NCBI GenBank assembly: GCA_025642075.2
Contig: JAODUO010000432.1
Span: forward strand, 274,501 to 338,500
Length of the DNA: 64,000 nt
Reading direction: 5' to 3'
DNA from: Ridgeia piscesae
Lineage: Eukaryota; Annelida; Polychaeta; Sabellida; Siboglinidae
Shown: positions 1 to 14,205 of the stretch, one piece after another
Numbering within the stretch: position 1 is the first letter of the stretch
Layout: each line of letters begins with the position of its first letter
The notes under the pieces: model-generated
The model's database searches: none
Told to the model about the DNA's origin: nothing
The model's input: the letters and a program-made list of their open reading frames with translations, nothing else
Position numbers and translations under genes: made by a program

Positions 1-589
1 TCCATCACAAGTCTGCATCGCCACTGGCAGCCAAACAGCAGCACTAGCAGCAGCAGCAGCAGCAGCGGAGGCCGTGGCTGTCAGATCAATATTTCATTGC
101 ATAACAGACGGACCATTAAACAGCGCCGCCAAAACACATACCACTGACGTCAGTTGTAATGACTCCCTTACTCTCTCTCTCTCTCTCCATCCACATACAG
201 CGTTTTTCCATATCCCAACCGCTATGCGATTCGTCCACGGATCATCATTATACGGCTTGACAAAACTCCGACTGTTGTCAACCGTCCCGTGTTTTCTCAG
301 TGCGTGAATATATGATCAATAAAACTCATTAACTCGGAAAAAGGGAATAGTAAATGAGGACTATACCCCGACCATGAAATTGTGTTTTGTGGCAGTCTGA
401 ATGGTATGTGATCACGTGCCACTGTAATGAGTAGATGCTGTTTTAATAGTTTAATAGTCATAAGTACTACAAACTGCACACATCTGTCACTGTTAGTACA
501 GGAGTGCAATTCAGTGTATCTATGTATAATTCATGCCAGCTTACACCCTGCCAGGGACCAACAAAGAGCAACAACAATTTCTTTTGATC

Positions 590-730
590 TTACATTCCAG
601 TCAAAGTTTTTTATTTATTAATAATATTGCCATGTTTTAAGAATATAATAAATAATAAATACATTGAAGGCATGTTGCCCACTTAATTGTAGTCAGTAGA
701 TACATAACAACATTCACAATTTGGAAGATA
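590..730. repeat. Dispersed repeat, copy 1
   Basis: Shares long stretches with 15958-16085: a TTTATTTATT run, then a GCATGTTG block, then AACATTCACAATTT against AACCTTCACAATTT. The two copies have the same orientation. No coding capacity or termini were identified. Confidence 0.5.
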
Positions 731-2352
731 TGACCTCACACCATGTAAACAAAACACTCAGTTTTAAAACAAACTTTAGTCGCAATGTTACGAGGTGGGC
801 CGAGTGAAACGCAATAACATTTGAGGCTGATAGTTCACTGTACAACAGTCCATGCGGCTGTCAAATTTTTACAAAAACACTAGCTCATACATAAATAAAT
901 CAGCTTCTACGTGAATCAATTTTACAGAGCTTTCAGAACGTAACAATAATTTTTGTTTTTATTTATTGCCAACAGGTGCTGCCATTCCATCTATTTTCAG
1001 AATATGAAGTCTCGTAATTGCAAACCCTTGCCAAGTATTCTGCACTGTGGGATACAGACAGACACACATGCAAGTCTGTCTCGGTTATTTCTATCACCAA
1101 GACTTTTGTAACTAATAACTCCCAAAATAAAAGGTTCCACCAAACTAATGCGATATCTCTGCCCAGTGTACTGGTTAAATGGTTCACAGGATAAATAACC
1201 AACTACACATGTAGCCAGTACTACTGCGATAACAGCAAACTACTCGAGTAAATAGCTGCTGTCATCACCTCCTATTGCATGCTAATATAGCCAGTCAAGC
1301 AATGTGTGCCGCCACCTGGTGAATATAGTATGTAACAAGATGTTAGGACAGTAGTGTCACCTAGTGTGTTGTGTGGTACTACATGTCACTGTGGGATAAG
1401 ATAGCTGAATTATCAGAATGCCTTTGTTGATTAGCAGCATTGCAAAGAAGCAATAATACATGTGACTGCACCACACTGATTACATGATACACTGTTATAG
1501 AATGACTAATCTAGTTGAGTGTCAAAGCAGCAAGATTTATTAAGCTATTCAACTTATTGCATTATGTACATGTCTAAAAGAAATTGATACCATGTCAATG
1601 CAAACACATTAACAACATGTTTCCATCTCTAAAAGGTACCCAAATTAAGTGTTCAGGAAAATCTACCATTAGGGAATCAGAACTTGCAATCTATATCATG
1701 TTACCATCTACAATTCAATTTTGTTTTATCACCTGATACAAGGTTGACAGTCAGTTTTGTCACATTTGTACCAAAACCTCCTATGACTATAACTAGTGAC
1801 AAACTATAGCAACTATATAGCCTGGGTGACCAAGGCTGAAGGTGAGGCACGATCCACCACATTTTGGTCAGATGAACAAAGACTGCATGGAACCAGTGAG
1901 TTATATTTTTATACCTCTCATTCCTTCCACTAATGCCAAAAAATCGCTGTGCAAAAAGGATTTATCACTCACGCTAAGTGCCATAAATGCTCACTTCCGT
2001 CTAGAGTTGTGTGCGTCTGCCCTGGTGGCTAAACACACATCTGTCTGCTGCCACATCCTATTAGTTCACACAGGCAGTCACAACATCAAAGTTCTGTGGG
2101 TGACCATTGCAAATGGACATCATGTGGGTGCAGGAGAGTGCAATAAGGTCATAATATGCATTTTGTGTAAGCTTATCACCAAACATCCTGATCATATTGG
2201 CAAAAACAAACAATACTGACTAAACATTTGAGTCAACATCAAAATATATTAGAATGAGCACGTGTATATTTCCAAGCATTTTACTTGCCTCTTGGTTTTC
2301 CAGGTGAAGTCTCAATCAAATTGTTTTAATTCCATCATTTTTTACAATTACT

Positions 2353-2525
2353 AAGGTGGGAGGGTGGAAAACAAGGAATAGGGAAAGAGTGAGTGGAAAG
2401 TAACGAATTAGGAAGATGGAGAGGATGAGATAGGGGACATGGAAAGGAGGAGGCAGGGGAGTAGAGGGCTAAAGATAGGAAAAGTAGAGAGCAAGTCAGA
2501 GGGAGAATATAGATAGGTGGAAGAT
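2353..2525. repeat. Polypurine tract
   Basis: The plus strand is almost purely A and G for about 170 nt, dominated by GGA, AGG and GAGA steps. It lies just inside the intron after the APC exon. Such mirror-like purine tracts can adopt triplex structures; no function is shown. Confidence 0.6.
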
Positions 2526-2657
2526 ATGTATCAGGTACGTTGATTGGATGAAGACGGAGAGTATAAAATGAGGACAGTATTAAGGCCAGCCTCCCCCACA
2601 CTTCAGGAAGACATCTTGGCAAATACAACAGAAAGCTTACAAAGGTGAATGACTTAC

Positions 2658-2937
2658 CATTTGATGAGTTAGAGTTCTGATCGAGGTTGTCCGTCCCATT
2701 CTCCAGCGTGGATGTCTGACCTTGACCCTGGTAGGCCAACTCCAGTGCCAGGTTCGACTCGGCATCGTCCTGCATGGCACTGTCGAGATGCGAGAAGACG
2801 TCCTTCATAGTGGACGCCTCATTCTCGAGCTTAGTCAGGTGACTTGAGTTGTCCTGGAGCTCGCGGCGGAGGTGTGTGTTCTCCACCTTCAGACTCTCTA
2901 CCTGCTTCAGGAGCTCGTCGTAGGATGACAGCGACAT
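2658..2937 (-). CDS. APC: APC homologue, first coding exon (partial gene)
   Basis: Codes for the N-terminus of an adenomatous polyposis coli homologue, the scaffold of the beta-catenin destruction complex. The product starts MSLSSYDELLKQVESLKVEN and continues through LRRELQDNSSHLTKLENEAS, which matches the N-terminal coiled-coil dimerisation segment of animal APC almost residue by residue. The ATG is at 2937-2935. The exon runs from an acceptor (AG at 2960-2959) with 21 nt of 5' leader to a strong donor, GTAAGT, starting at 2657. It supplies 93 codons plus one base, ending ...DQNSNSSNG. In human APC this stretch is split over more than one exon, so a fused or ancestral exon is likely. The next exons must lie beyond the left edge of the window; none was recognised in 1-2657. 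Identity is firm; the exact start is inferred from family alignment. Confidence 0.9.
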
Positions 2938-2958
2938 GGCGCTAGTCAACGACAGCAC
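2938..2958 (-). other. APC: 5' leader part of the APC exon
   Basis: These 21 nt lie between the splice acceptor and the APC ATG. They stay open in the APC frame (GTG CTG TCG TTG ACT AGC GCC), so an upstream exon ending in phase 0 could extend the protein. Confidence 0.6.
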
Positions 2959-5900
2959 CTACAATCGACAATATGCACATGTATGTCATCTCATGATTAA
3001 ATCACGAACTAAATTAGCGGTAAGTCCTTAGGTATAAACTATGATATCCGGTTTTTCGTATGATTAATAATTCACTCCATGGCAGATCCTGTTCAATAAA
3101 TGTAATGTCAACTTCTCAGGGAAGCATTCAGCCATGTTGCAACTACTGGGTAAAGACCTATTCCTAGCATATTGTATCTAGGTAATAGTTACAATAGCAG
3201 CTTTGTTCATTGGTATAGATCAGTGAACCAGATCAGCCCAAGGATTTGAACCCAAAATCTATCGACTGAGAGTTGGATGCTCCAGATCCTATTCAAGGGT
3301 TGTGGGCCCAGTTTTCCACAAGTAGATGGGTTGTGATGTTTCTAATCAACATTTGATTACAATGTTGTTTGATCAATGATTCTGTCAATAATATGGATGC
3401 ATTCAGTATTTGTCCTATGGTGATCACAACAAACAGGTGCATACACTTGTATCGCCTTTGTCACGTCTATCGTAACTGCCACCAATCAGGTGCAGAAGTG
3501 CTGCCATCTTGTGGTCAAACCTTTTTACAACAGCCAACCACAAACCAATCATTCAAACGACCATAAAACAGTTTGGTCCACTCGTTCACGTTGATGTGTT
3601 ATTTAATACTGATCAAATTGTTCCTAATAAAGTTATTTTGATTCATCTCCTCATCAGAATTCTGCAAACATAATATAAGCTTGTGGTTTCTGCCCTGTAC
3701 CATTCAACTACATTATGCACTATGTAGTCAGTAGTCACACAACCTAGCAACCAAACCAAATGCAGAAGCAGTTTTAACACTTTGTAAATGTTCTTGTTGT
3801 AATTTAATAATAATTTTATTCTAAAAAATTTTTGTTTCTATAAATGACATTTGCTCCGATGATACACATTAATCATGGTAATTGCACTGACCACAGACAC
3901 AGAAATTGATCAGAACTGATAGTGGACAGGTAATTATACAGAGGTCCCAAGAGTGAAGTGTCCAATATGCTGGTAAACCACAAGGTCTGATTGTTACTGA
4001 TCCATCATGTCATATCTAATGAGATTCAGCCAATTATCATGCATGGACAGCTCCATGAAGACTGGCAAAGTTTACTATTGACACAAATCTTGCTGTCATG
4101 CTCACATCCAATGGGGGAATTTTTTAAATAAATAAGACATAAAATAAGACTGATATTAATTAGTAATGTTATAAAATGGAATTTCAATTTCAATAACACA
4201 CCCACCTTACAGAGTGGCAAATGTATACATGTCAATTAGGTCACTCATTTATGTAGTAACTGTTTCCACACATCTGTATCTCTCTGTGTCACGTCAGTCT
4301 TGATGCAAACCAGCAGAGAACGTCTCTGACCAATATTATCCAAGAGAAACACACAACCATGAGCTCCAATCAAGAGAGTTAACCTATTCTTTCCCTGAAC
4401 TATTCAACTGTGTCAGCCCCCAGCCCTGAACCTTCCCACCACTGCTCCCTGTTTGCTCCCCTCCCCACCTCTCCTTGGGGTCATCCACCATCAAAGTATT
4501 CCACTGTATACACATCTTCCCTTAATTACCACTTGCACCCTGTGACTGTCCCTGTGAACTGGTTATCGCCAACACAACCACCCTCTGTGTGCCAGGCCTG
4601 TGTGTGTGGGAACCATCCACTGTCCCATGTCACCTATCTCCAGGCTATCTCTCAATAACAATCCTAAAACTAAGCTAGACTTTGTGAAGTGTCATCTTGA
4701 TCTGATCTGTATTACTATACACTTGTAAACTTACAATTTAAAAATTTGAATAATTCAATCAGGTTTGAGTTATCGAAACCTGACAAGCGTGCTTTCTCAG
4801 CTGCCCAACACAGAACCTGAATGAACTTTCATTCTATTATACCACCATGGCATAGCTAGATAAGTGTGACAGAAGGTGCTACAGAATGGCTCCAACACTA
4901 AATGCTAATTATTGTGTCATCTGTAAACCCAGTGCAATACATTTAGTGGCATTCTTCTGCACATATATAAAGACAAATTCCAATTGTTTCCCAAAAGGTT
5001 CATTAAAACATTATCATATGACACCTTTAGCATTCTACGATGATAATGAAAACTAAATAAAAAACTTCTCAGAATACTCGGTAATTAACAGAATCAAGCA
5101 CAAACTGAAGAAAATGCTCAGTTTAACATAAAAACAGGCCCAAAAGCAATGGACATTACCTCATCCATCAAGTGAATCTACCCACGATTCCAGGAACGAT
5201 ACACAATCAATCTTCTTGAATCCCGCCATCTGTGATATGACCAAACACATCCTCTGACCCACAGGCATGCAATGTCACCACACTGTCCACCCAGTCCAGT
5301 CACCAATGACCAGTTATTGACCACTGGTCAGAATCACAGAAATGACCAGCTGATCAATCATGCAAACAAAGCAAGTGTCCCCTGTGTGTCAACTGACCAT
5401 GATGACGCTGGTGATGAAACCAGGGAGATGTCTCCATAAGATGAACGTAGAATTAATTTCAGCCGGCTTCTTATTCGGACGTCCATCTGCTTCTCGGCCA
5501 ATCACATGACCATCGCTTCTGTCACATTGTGTCCATTCACAACTGAATGACAGCAGAAGATCGCATTGCTGATATTGCTTTGTGTGCGTGATCAAGCACT
5601 CACTGCCATTGCAAAAGATACTTCAGATGTCCAATAACACTTCTTGTTATTGCGATGAATCACAGATGTTTCTTATGTAGGTATCTTTGTCCGTGCTCGA
5701 TGTGTTTTGTTTTTATTTGGTATTTTTCGGTATGTTGAATGGGTAAACAAAAGGTTATAATTCACCTGCGTCTTTGTCTTTGTCTGTGTGTGTGCGTGCG
5801 TGCGTGCGTGCACATATGTGTCTGCACTGCATGTTATGTGTGCATGTGTATGTCTGTGTGTGCAATTGTGCATGTTTGTGTGTGGGCATGTCTGTGTGTG

Positions 5901-8900
5901 TACATGTGTGTACATGCGTGCCTGTGTGCATGTGTGCATGATTTTTGACTACATATAATTTTTACAGCTTGCACTCAGTAAAAGGTTAAGTAAACAGCAG
6001 GGACCTTAGAGCTACTATCCTCAATATGCCTTAACCACATTTTACACTCAATTTCTCTGGTAAGCAATTCTCTGAACTATTTATCCGACCACATAGCCTG
6101 ATATCTCCCTCGCCATTCCAGACATACTTTGTATGTGGGCTCTGTATCACAAACCACATTGTAAATGGAACCAGGAAGTGCAGTTCACCTAGTTCCAGCA
6201 TCACCACACACACTCAGCCCTACACAAGTGACCAATAAAGTGACCAGTAAAGACCAGCAGTGCCCAATGCCCAGTGCCCACCCAGGGGCCTCTCTGCTGA
6301 TTTATTAGTCAACACCAGACTGCCAGGCTAGATTTTTTAATATTACACAGCCTAGGAATATAATTAACACTAACCTTCCACCATGTTTCTGTCATTGTTT
6401 TATCTCAGAATACTTGACGTGTGTGATTCCCATAGCAAACATAATCCAACAAACAACCAGACTGCATAGCGTTAGGTAGATTTGTAGATCTACCCACCTG
6501 TCTTTTAGATGAGCAAAGTTCATCTTACATGGGTGAAAATGTGAATGTATGGGTGGAAATATTTTATTCATTCTATGCACATTCGCACTGGATTTTGTAC
6601 ATCGACATAAACACAAGATGTTTTTTGAGTGATTATCACGCTGTGATAACATTTTTATTTTGCATAAAGGCCTGTCATTCCCTCAACATACATTGTCACT
6701 GACTGAACGTGATTCATTCATATACACCCAAATAACCACACGAAAAACAGTATTATTTACAGTATAAATGTCATTGCCTATTTCTTCATATAACCAGACA
6801 TTTTTTATTTTTTAATCCACAAAGAATGGGATTACGTTTGCTTAACATGTATCCAAAATAAACTGTGACGTGTCCCCTGCCCACAGACACACACCAAGCA
6901 CTCATGAGAGCCCGGAAGTGACCACACAGGAGATCAGTGGGCGCCCAACATAGACCTGCAGCGACTTCCAATTTATCAGTCTTACACCAGACTGAGGCGT
7001 AATTCCTAAATGTCACAGAGCCAGGGAGCATAACTAACCTTCCGCCAGTGATAAACTGCCCTCTGGCGCTAGGCAGATGACGTTATCAGTCATTTCTAGG
7101 CAACGGCTGGAGGAAATCTGGGACAAAATATGCGAGAATAAAATGGTCAGAGATCAGGATGCTGAGACAAAGATGTCTTTTTAGTATCGGCAAAATGTGA
7201 ATTCATTCTTCTTTCATTACAGCTCATTGTCAATCATTTGTGGTCAGTTGTGGAGGGGATATTTAATAAGACTACAATGCAGAGCATAAGCCCCAGATCA
7301 GATGGCAAGACTTAGAGCACATGCAATACATTGGCTTGTTGAGTCTAAATACTTCTCATAATCTATGTGTACCCCACCCTTTCCAGCTGTTACTTATATT
7401 TAAAAAAACCTTCAACCCAAAGCACTAAAAACTAGTTTTGTGTGAAACATATTGCCAAGTTGGCGGCATGTTGGGAAACTTTTAAATGCACAAACAATTT
7501 AGGTAAATCATTAGTTATATCTTTCATGATGACTGTTTTCTTTTTCTGTTCATAGCAATAAAATGTTTTCTAAACTAGCCACCGACCAACCGATCATATC
7601 TGATCAGTTTAGTCAAACCAATGACTTGCAAAAACCAAACCGGTTTCCCACACTGCATTACCCCAATATCCTGACTCACCTGACAGTGAAGACATGTCCG
7701 TATTCCCGTGATTACGCATATGACACATCCACTGCCCCCATGCTCATTGCATTTACGACTCCTTCCACATTGTTTAACACCAAAGAAGCGAACGCTCACG
7801 ATTTAATGAGCATTGCAATAGTTGGCGAAACACCATTAGTATGGGCCCTCTCAAGGGAGAAACCATTATCTCATCCACTGCCACATCTCGGTGATCCACA
7901 ACAAATAAAATCGTCAAATCTCTCATAACCTATACACAAACCACTATGCAGTAATGTAGCAGTTTGGACATAAAACCCACGGACAAACAAACTGTGTCAT
8001 GTACCACGCAAACGAAAACATCCGGGCAAAGACAAACAGCTCCTATATATCGAACGCTTCGGGGAATTCCCCCCAGAAATGGACTGCGCCAAGAAACAGC
8101 AATCAGCGTGTAATGGCATCGGAGCAACGGCCGCTGAGTGTGTAACGTCGTTATGACAAAGGACAACGTAATGACATGTGCACAGCATCAGTGTCCAGCT
8201 GTTACAATATTTGTCACAAACATCGAAACAGATGGCACGAAAACAGATTAAAATTCCAACACAGAAACACAGGCAGTGAATTCGCATTCCGCAACTCTCA
8301 ACGACAACAAAAAGGACAACGTTTGATACATTTTATGACATGAAGCACGTTTTTCTCAGTATTTCTGAGCTGAGACAAAGGACACGTAAAGGGCCTATTT
8401 AGTGACTGCATGGGGATTTGCTTGTCTCAAATGGACAGTAGTTGTCCAGATCTGATAAATGACCAGATTTGTTGTACCTGGAAGCTGCAGTCAGCTGATA
8501 TGGCTAATGTTACAGTCAACTCCACAGAGGATGTTCATGAAAACAAAACGCCAATCAATAAAAACAAATGCTTCATAGTTACATCGATTGTTCATGTGCC
8601 AAAATGTACAAAATGTTTCAATTCTAGATATGTCTTGGTGTGACTGATTAACAGAATTAACTCAAAAATATGTACATCATATTTACAAAATGGTTGGGCT
8701 GTAAAATTTCTTATTAATAAATAATCTTCATGTCAGCAGTTTGAGAATGTCACTATACACCAAAATAGTTTTATTCTGTACATCTCTCTGACGAAGCATC
8801 AATCTACATCCATCTCTCTCTAACCTAGGTCTTCTCAAATGTGACACTTTATCCTTTGGATGGTCGTGTCTCTCATTAAACTAAATTATTAAAATATCAA

Positions 8901-11598
8901 GAGACCGATACAAACTGCCACATTTCATTTAGGTTAGATCAAACATGAACAAAGTATTCTGATAGACTAGCTTAAAGATAACAAAATCAACCACCCCTGA
9001 GAGCAAATGTATGTTAGTTACCATGGTAATACTAATACCATCCAAATACAATAACCATTCATTCAGATTGCTGTAAAAATTGAATTACCACCAAATTACA
9101 CTCACAAGACTCCACACAGAATAAAACAGATCTTGCTGTCTTTATCAAATGGCACCATTTTCAGACAAACTAATCAACCCATTTTCCAGTAAGAAAATCA
9201 CTGATTCATGCCGAAACGTAACGTCACAGAAGCCGTCAACGTCAGGCCGAGCTAATTCAATTAATTTTCAACAAGCTTTGCATGGGATTACTTTAACGAA
9301 CTCCTAAGATGGGCCGTTACATTCCTCAACGACATCCGGAATTTGCGAAGTCATCAAAAATGGAAATTTCTGTCACAATACCCCAGGCTACTTAGAATTC
9401 TCGGTGAGTCATGCCAGTCATCAATAATATGATTCCTTTCCACTCTGATTGTTCCTGGCCGGATCTGTGATGCATGTGACAATTTTATGCTTGATCCGTC
9501 TCAATGCTTCTCAATATTGACGCACATTAATCTTCAAAGGCTCAACATCAATCAATAATGCATCTAAATGGACCATGAGAGATGATAGTAAAATATCATG
9601 ACATTTTTCCAGATCTTATATTCATTTCATAGTTTCCATAGTTAAAAATGAGATGAATGCCACAATCCAAAATAATGCCCTGAATGTTTTTATTTATTTA
9701 TGTACATATATTTAAATATTTTTTATAACTATGGTATACATTATTTTTCATTTTTTTCAAATACGTCTCCTTTATATGATTGAGTGGCTCAGCCTTTTAA
9801 AATAGTATATACTAAGAATGTTACAGAGCGAAATAAAATTTTCCGTTTTGTTTACAATTTCAACATTCCTAGCACAGTAGCAGTAGTGGGTTCAGTTACT
9901 ACCCTTACATGTATTTCTGTTTTCACTGGGCTGCGCAGAGGCCACTCCATAACTGCCTGTACATCACCACTTGCTGCCTACAGTCGACACACTTGGCCGC
10001 TCATGCATGACTACACAGGAACTGTTAACTGTTACATGGCTCAGAGCACAATGACTAGATGCCAGGAATTACTGAAACGATGATGAAATGCAAAACTCCA
10101 GCAAAAGAATATTGAGTGAGTTTCATGCTGTGTGGAAGTGCATGCATTCATGTATAGTTTTTGTGTACATGCTGAGCATGTTTTAACATAGATAATTTAT
10201 TACCACTTGACCCGGTCACAAATTACAGCAATGCATTTCATATCTAATCCGTGAGTAATTGAATGATGCAGGTCTTAACATGATCCAAGCAATGTCATAG
10301 ATTTATGTCTGAATGTCTTTTTTATAGACCTACAAATTGATGGAAGCATATCATCATGCCAGATATGCAACATGAAGTCAAATGTTATGGTTGAAATTAC
10401 AGCAATAAACACTTGAACCAGACTTGAACTACCCTCTTCCACTTGCAGTAAAACCTGACATCTCAACATTGTGACACTGCCCCGTTGTCGCTTAGACATC
10501 AAACAGGGTAAACAGTGATCTTGCCCTTGATAGGGGGACATAAAAGAGGCTCTATCGACTAGTAATATACTTTGGCAATCACTTTCCACGCCAGCATGCC
10601 TTAGCTTTTCTGAAAAGTCTGGCCGGCCCAATTAAGGCCTTGGTGACTCATGAGACCATCTGGTATCCCGACCTACCAGTTAATAGAATGTACTGAATGT
10701 TGGCACCAAGCAGGTAACATCGCCTGAGAAACAACAACGTTGCTGCATATGGCATTCTATCTTACACAAATCCGTTTGTTCTTTTTATACAATTTAATCC
10801 CAGAGGTGCTGACTGCTGGGTTAAGCAAATGAATTAGGATGAGGACAATTCTCCTGTTGGAGGTGCAATAACATAAGATGGGTGCAATTACACTGCCATA
10901 AAGTAAACAAAATTATCCTTTGTTCAAAATGTAAACCTCAAAAGATGGCATTCTATTGAAACTGCAGAACTGCTTCGATTGGAGACTATAGTATATGAAA
11001 AACAAGAAGCAGGAGAAATGACCAAATTGGCTTGACCTCGATCCCAAAGCTACGTATTTGGCACTGCTTTGGCTCCTACATTTTACTCCAAGTCTTTAAT
11101 TAAAACCACAGAAAAAACATTTACCAGGTAGTACACATAGTCCTAACACACGTGTCCACACACTTACCTGCCAGCACTGCTTCGGCCACATGTGAACAAA
11201 CACATGTGTTAACACACTAAATGAAGACACACAAGTAAGGAGAATCCACCGATGGATCAATCACTGTCCCTGCCTAGAAGGGAGCAGGAACTGGGAATGG
11301 GACAACCAACTCTATTGTAAGAGACTTGCTCCGCCACTAAATCAATAGCCTAGGCAACTACTGGGCACGTGTAGAAAATCAATCCGTCACCCACACCATT
11401 CAAAATGTCAATAATTAAAAGCATGCTTCAGTCATCACATGTTTGCAGCAGACTGTTGAAAGTCAAATTAAAAATTAGGAGTCATTCAGACTGATTGGAC
11501 CGGTTGTCATGTCAAAGAATGACAGGTGGTCGACTGAGTCATGAGCTACAGTCAATCAGTCATGCACAGTGGCCACCAAACTACTGACTACCGGTAGC
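2959..11598. other. Probable APC 5' intron or intergenic DNA, no gene recognised
   Basis: No coding exon with family similarity was found. Open frames at 7563-7928 (121 codons) and 4410-4658 lack recognisable motifs. A TG-rich microsatellite is at 5777-5940. Two loosely similar blocks at about 6310-6370 and 6980-7040 (shared CACCAGACTG and CTAACCTTCC) suggest an old dispersed repeat. Confidence 0.5.
5777..5940. repeat. Degenerate TG/TGCG microsatellite
   Basis: About 160 nt of TGTG and TGCG steps interrupted by CATG. It generates spurious long frames on both strands. Confidence 0.8.
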
Positions 11599-11879
11599 AG
11601 GGATTCGCGCAGGTTAAAAATGTTGCCAGTCACAATTCTTTGGGTAGACATGTGCATATATTACACAAGCCAGTCGAGCTGTGTGAGTATGACTTAAAAT
11701 CAATTAAAAACCCAGGCATGACACCCATTTTCATTACTGACAATATCTATAATTTTGGAAGACCATTTTTGCTCGTTACTTTTTTCACCCGTCCAGTGAT
11801 ATTTCTACCTATCCACAATGGGTTTTACCTATCCAAATGACAGGTGGACGGGTCTCAAGTCTCTACATACAGCTATGCT
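11599..11879 (+). mobile_element. MITE-like element, family M1 copy 1
   Basis: One of five related copies of about 260-320 bp in the window. Family hallmarks are a 5' end like GGCTTTATGCAGGAC, a GCCAGT block, an AATATCTATAATTTTGGAAG block, several CCGTCCA motifs, and a 3' end like TACATAAAGCTATG that is an imperfect inverted copy of the 5' end. The 5' terminus of this copy is eroded. No coding capacity. Confidence 0.65.
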
Positions 11880-12050
11880 GACCATTACTGTCCATTCAGG
11901 AGAGTTGGGGGATGTTTCTATTTCAAAATATCCACCAGTGACTCTGATGTGATACATCATTGGTGGATTTTTGTACCATGAAATAATAATAATGTACACA
12001 GAATTGGGCATCTTTGCCGACTTATAAAACCTGTGTCATGTTAGACTTCA

Positions 12051-12312
12051 CTTTTATGCAGGACACAATTTTTGCCAGTTGCAATTTTTTTGATTGGTAT
12101 GATGTTAACTGATAGACATGCATGCCATTTTATGAGCTAAAATAAGGTTTTTGCACCCATTTTCAAGGGATAGTGGACAATATCTGTGATTTTGAAAACT
12201 GTTTGCTCCTTAATTTTTTGCCTGTCCACCCATCCACTGATATTTTCTACCCGTCCACAACAGGTTTTACCCGTCCAAATGATGGGAGGACAGATCTGGT
12301 CATAAAGCTATG
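12051..12312 (+). mobile_element. MITE-like element, family M1 copy 2
   Basis: Second copy, direct orientation, about 170 bp after the first. It starts TTTTATGCAGGACACAATTT and ends GGTCATAAAGCTATG, with the internal CCCGTCCA motifs present. Non-coding. Confidence 0.65.
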
Positions 12313-13884
12313 AAGAATTAGAAAGATATAATATTGGTTTGTTTGAGAAACAGGCAATCGGTAAAAAGTTAAGTTTACTAACAAAATGACAGCTTAGGGT
12401 TACTGCTTACAGGAAAATGGCAGTATATAGAATCCATTTTTTTTCCAAAACACAAATTTGCATATTGCAATGAATAATATTTTCAGATTTTTTTCTTGAT
12501 TTCAAAAAGAAAATGAATTACATTGTGTTTCAACCATCAAGAAATAGCTGGGCAAAACACTACCTAGAAAAAACAATATGATGCTCAGAGAAATATTTAA
12601 GCCAGCATCTTCTGCTAGAAAGTTTTAACATGAATAGGGCAACATCTGAGGTCAGTAGCCTCCCGTATATCTGCCAAATATGTTAATATAAGCTTGACAA
12701 TACGAATTACATATTAGACAGATATACACCTTGTAACATGCCTTGTGGTATTGGCGCATACAATTTGACCTGGCGTGCAAACATCTCAATAAACAGCTCA
12801 TCTGAAATGCCATGTCACCTTGTGTATGTCTATGTATTTGTTTGATTTTTTCAATTCCCACCCAAATTTGTTACGCTAAAATTTGACGTTCTCACATTAA
12901 GTATGTAGTCAAACATTATCAGTTGATTTCGTTGTTTGTATGTGTTGACAATGTAAACACAATTTAACACATACATCCGGCTGAAAAGTAAACATGCTGA
13001 GTTTGCTGACCCACTCATCATGGAGATGGCCCGTTACATTTATTTTCTGAGGAGAACCCCTGATTATTAGACTTTACTTCCAAGTATGACGTTACCAAGT
13101 TAAAAACAGTCTAATTGTTGAGTTTAAAGGTTACTAACTGGGAATTTCTCTGATCACCATAAAATATCTCAAGGTAAACGTGTGATTCATCTATAAACCT
13201 TAGACAAGACGATGTGAACATTTACTGAATATGATACAGCAATGGACTAAAGGAGTCTGCTTACTTCAATGATGTCCAACATAAACAGTATACTGACTAC
13301 AATTGTACATTTTATTCTATCAGTAGATAACAATAAAAAGCCGTAGAGCCATTTTGCTACAACTCAGTAACAGGTGCCTCTGACATGTTGCTGATAAATA
13401 TTTTCAGCTGGGACAAAACACAAAAGAAACTAGTCAAAAATAATTACTGCTGACCACTAAATCAAATGCAATTTTCATTAATTAACTAACAGGTGATTTA
13501 GTGTGCAAAAACCTGCTCCAAATGAACCTTCCATGCACTGGTACAGTTTTAGACAAACTAAATCAACTGCTCATTATAATTCTATCACAACAAATCAACA
13601 GAGCCACATATTTTTCATTGACAATATATAATTAATATGGATAAGTTGTTTCCAATATATATGTAGGTCAAACAGTATTGATAAATAACAGATGATGTTA
13701 CTAGGCCACTTCATTTCCGTAACTTGGTTGGCATCATTGGATTCCTTCCAAGAATGTATGTATACCAATGATCATATTTTGTATACAGTTATATAACATC
13801 AGAAGTGTTATTTCGTTAAAATCGTTGAAGAACGTTATGTTGCTCATTAAATCAGAGAATTTAAAAACATATGAATGGTAGCCA
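12313..13884. other. No gene recognised
   Basis: AT-rich sequence between two MITE-like copies. I saw no coding similarity, RNA gene or structured repeat. Confidence 0.5.
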
Positions 13885-14205
13885 GGGCTTTATGCAGGAC
13901 CAAATGATTGCCAGTCACACATGTTTTGGTGGACACATGGATATTAACTGTTAAGCCAGTTTACAAACTTTTAAATGTGTCTGATGACCTCAAATGGACT
14001 ACAAACACACATGTGACACCATTTTCACTCACTTTCAAGGCATAACTAACAATATCTATGGTTATGGAAGACCTTATTTTATTTTTTATTTTTTTGCTCC
14101 TTAATTTTTTTACCCGTCCACCACCCGTCCAACCATATTTCTACCTATCCATATTCGTTTTACCTGTCCAAATGACGGGTGGATGGGTCTTTACATAAAG
14201 CTATG
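13885..14205 (+). mobile_element. MITE-like element, family M1 copy 3 (best preserved)
   Basis: The fullest copy, 321 bp. It starts GGGCTTTATGCAGGAC and ends GTCTTTACATAAAGCTATGA. The ends form an imperfect terminal inverted repeat around the shared core GCTTTATG. It carries the paired ACCCGTCCA motifs typical of the family and has no open frame of note, which fits a non-autonomous DNA transposon. Confidence 0.7.

Larger units (their letters stand above)
1..2657. other. APC intron sequence, no exon recognised
   Basis: This stretch follows the APC exon on the minus strand. I saw no further APC-like segment. Open frames here, the longest being 125 codons at 1842-2219, resemble nothing I know. 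It contains a short AGC trinucleotide run near 40-66, a purine tract at 2353-2525, and one copy of a dispersed repeat at about 590-730. Confidence 0.5.

Noticed and set aside
1842..2219. 125-codon plus-strand frame
   Set aside because: No similarity recognised, and it lies inside what is best read as an APC intron on the other strand.
7563..7928. 121-codon plus-strand frame
   Set aside because: No recognisable motif or biased composition, and no splice context that requires it. A minus frame overlaps it. A frame of this length is expected by chance in 64 kb.
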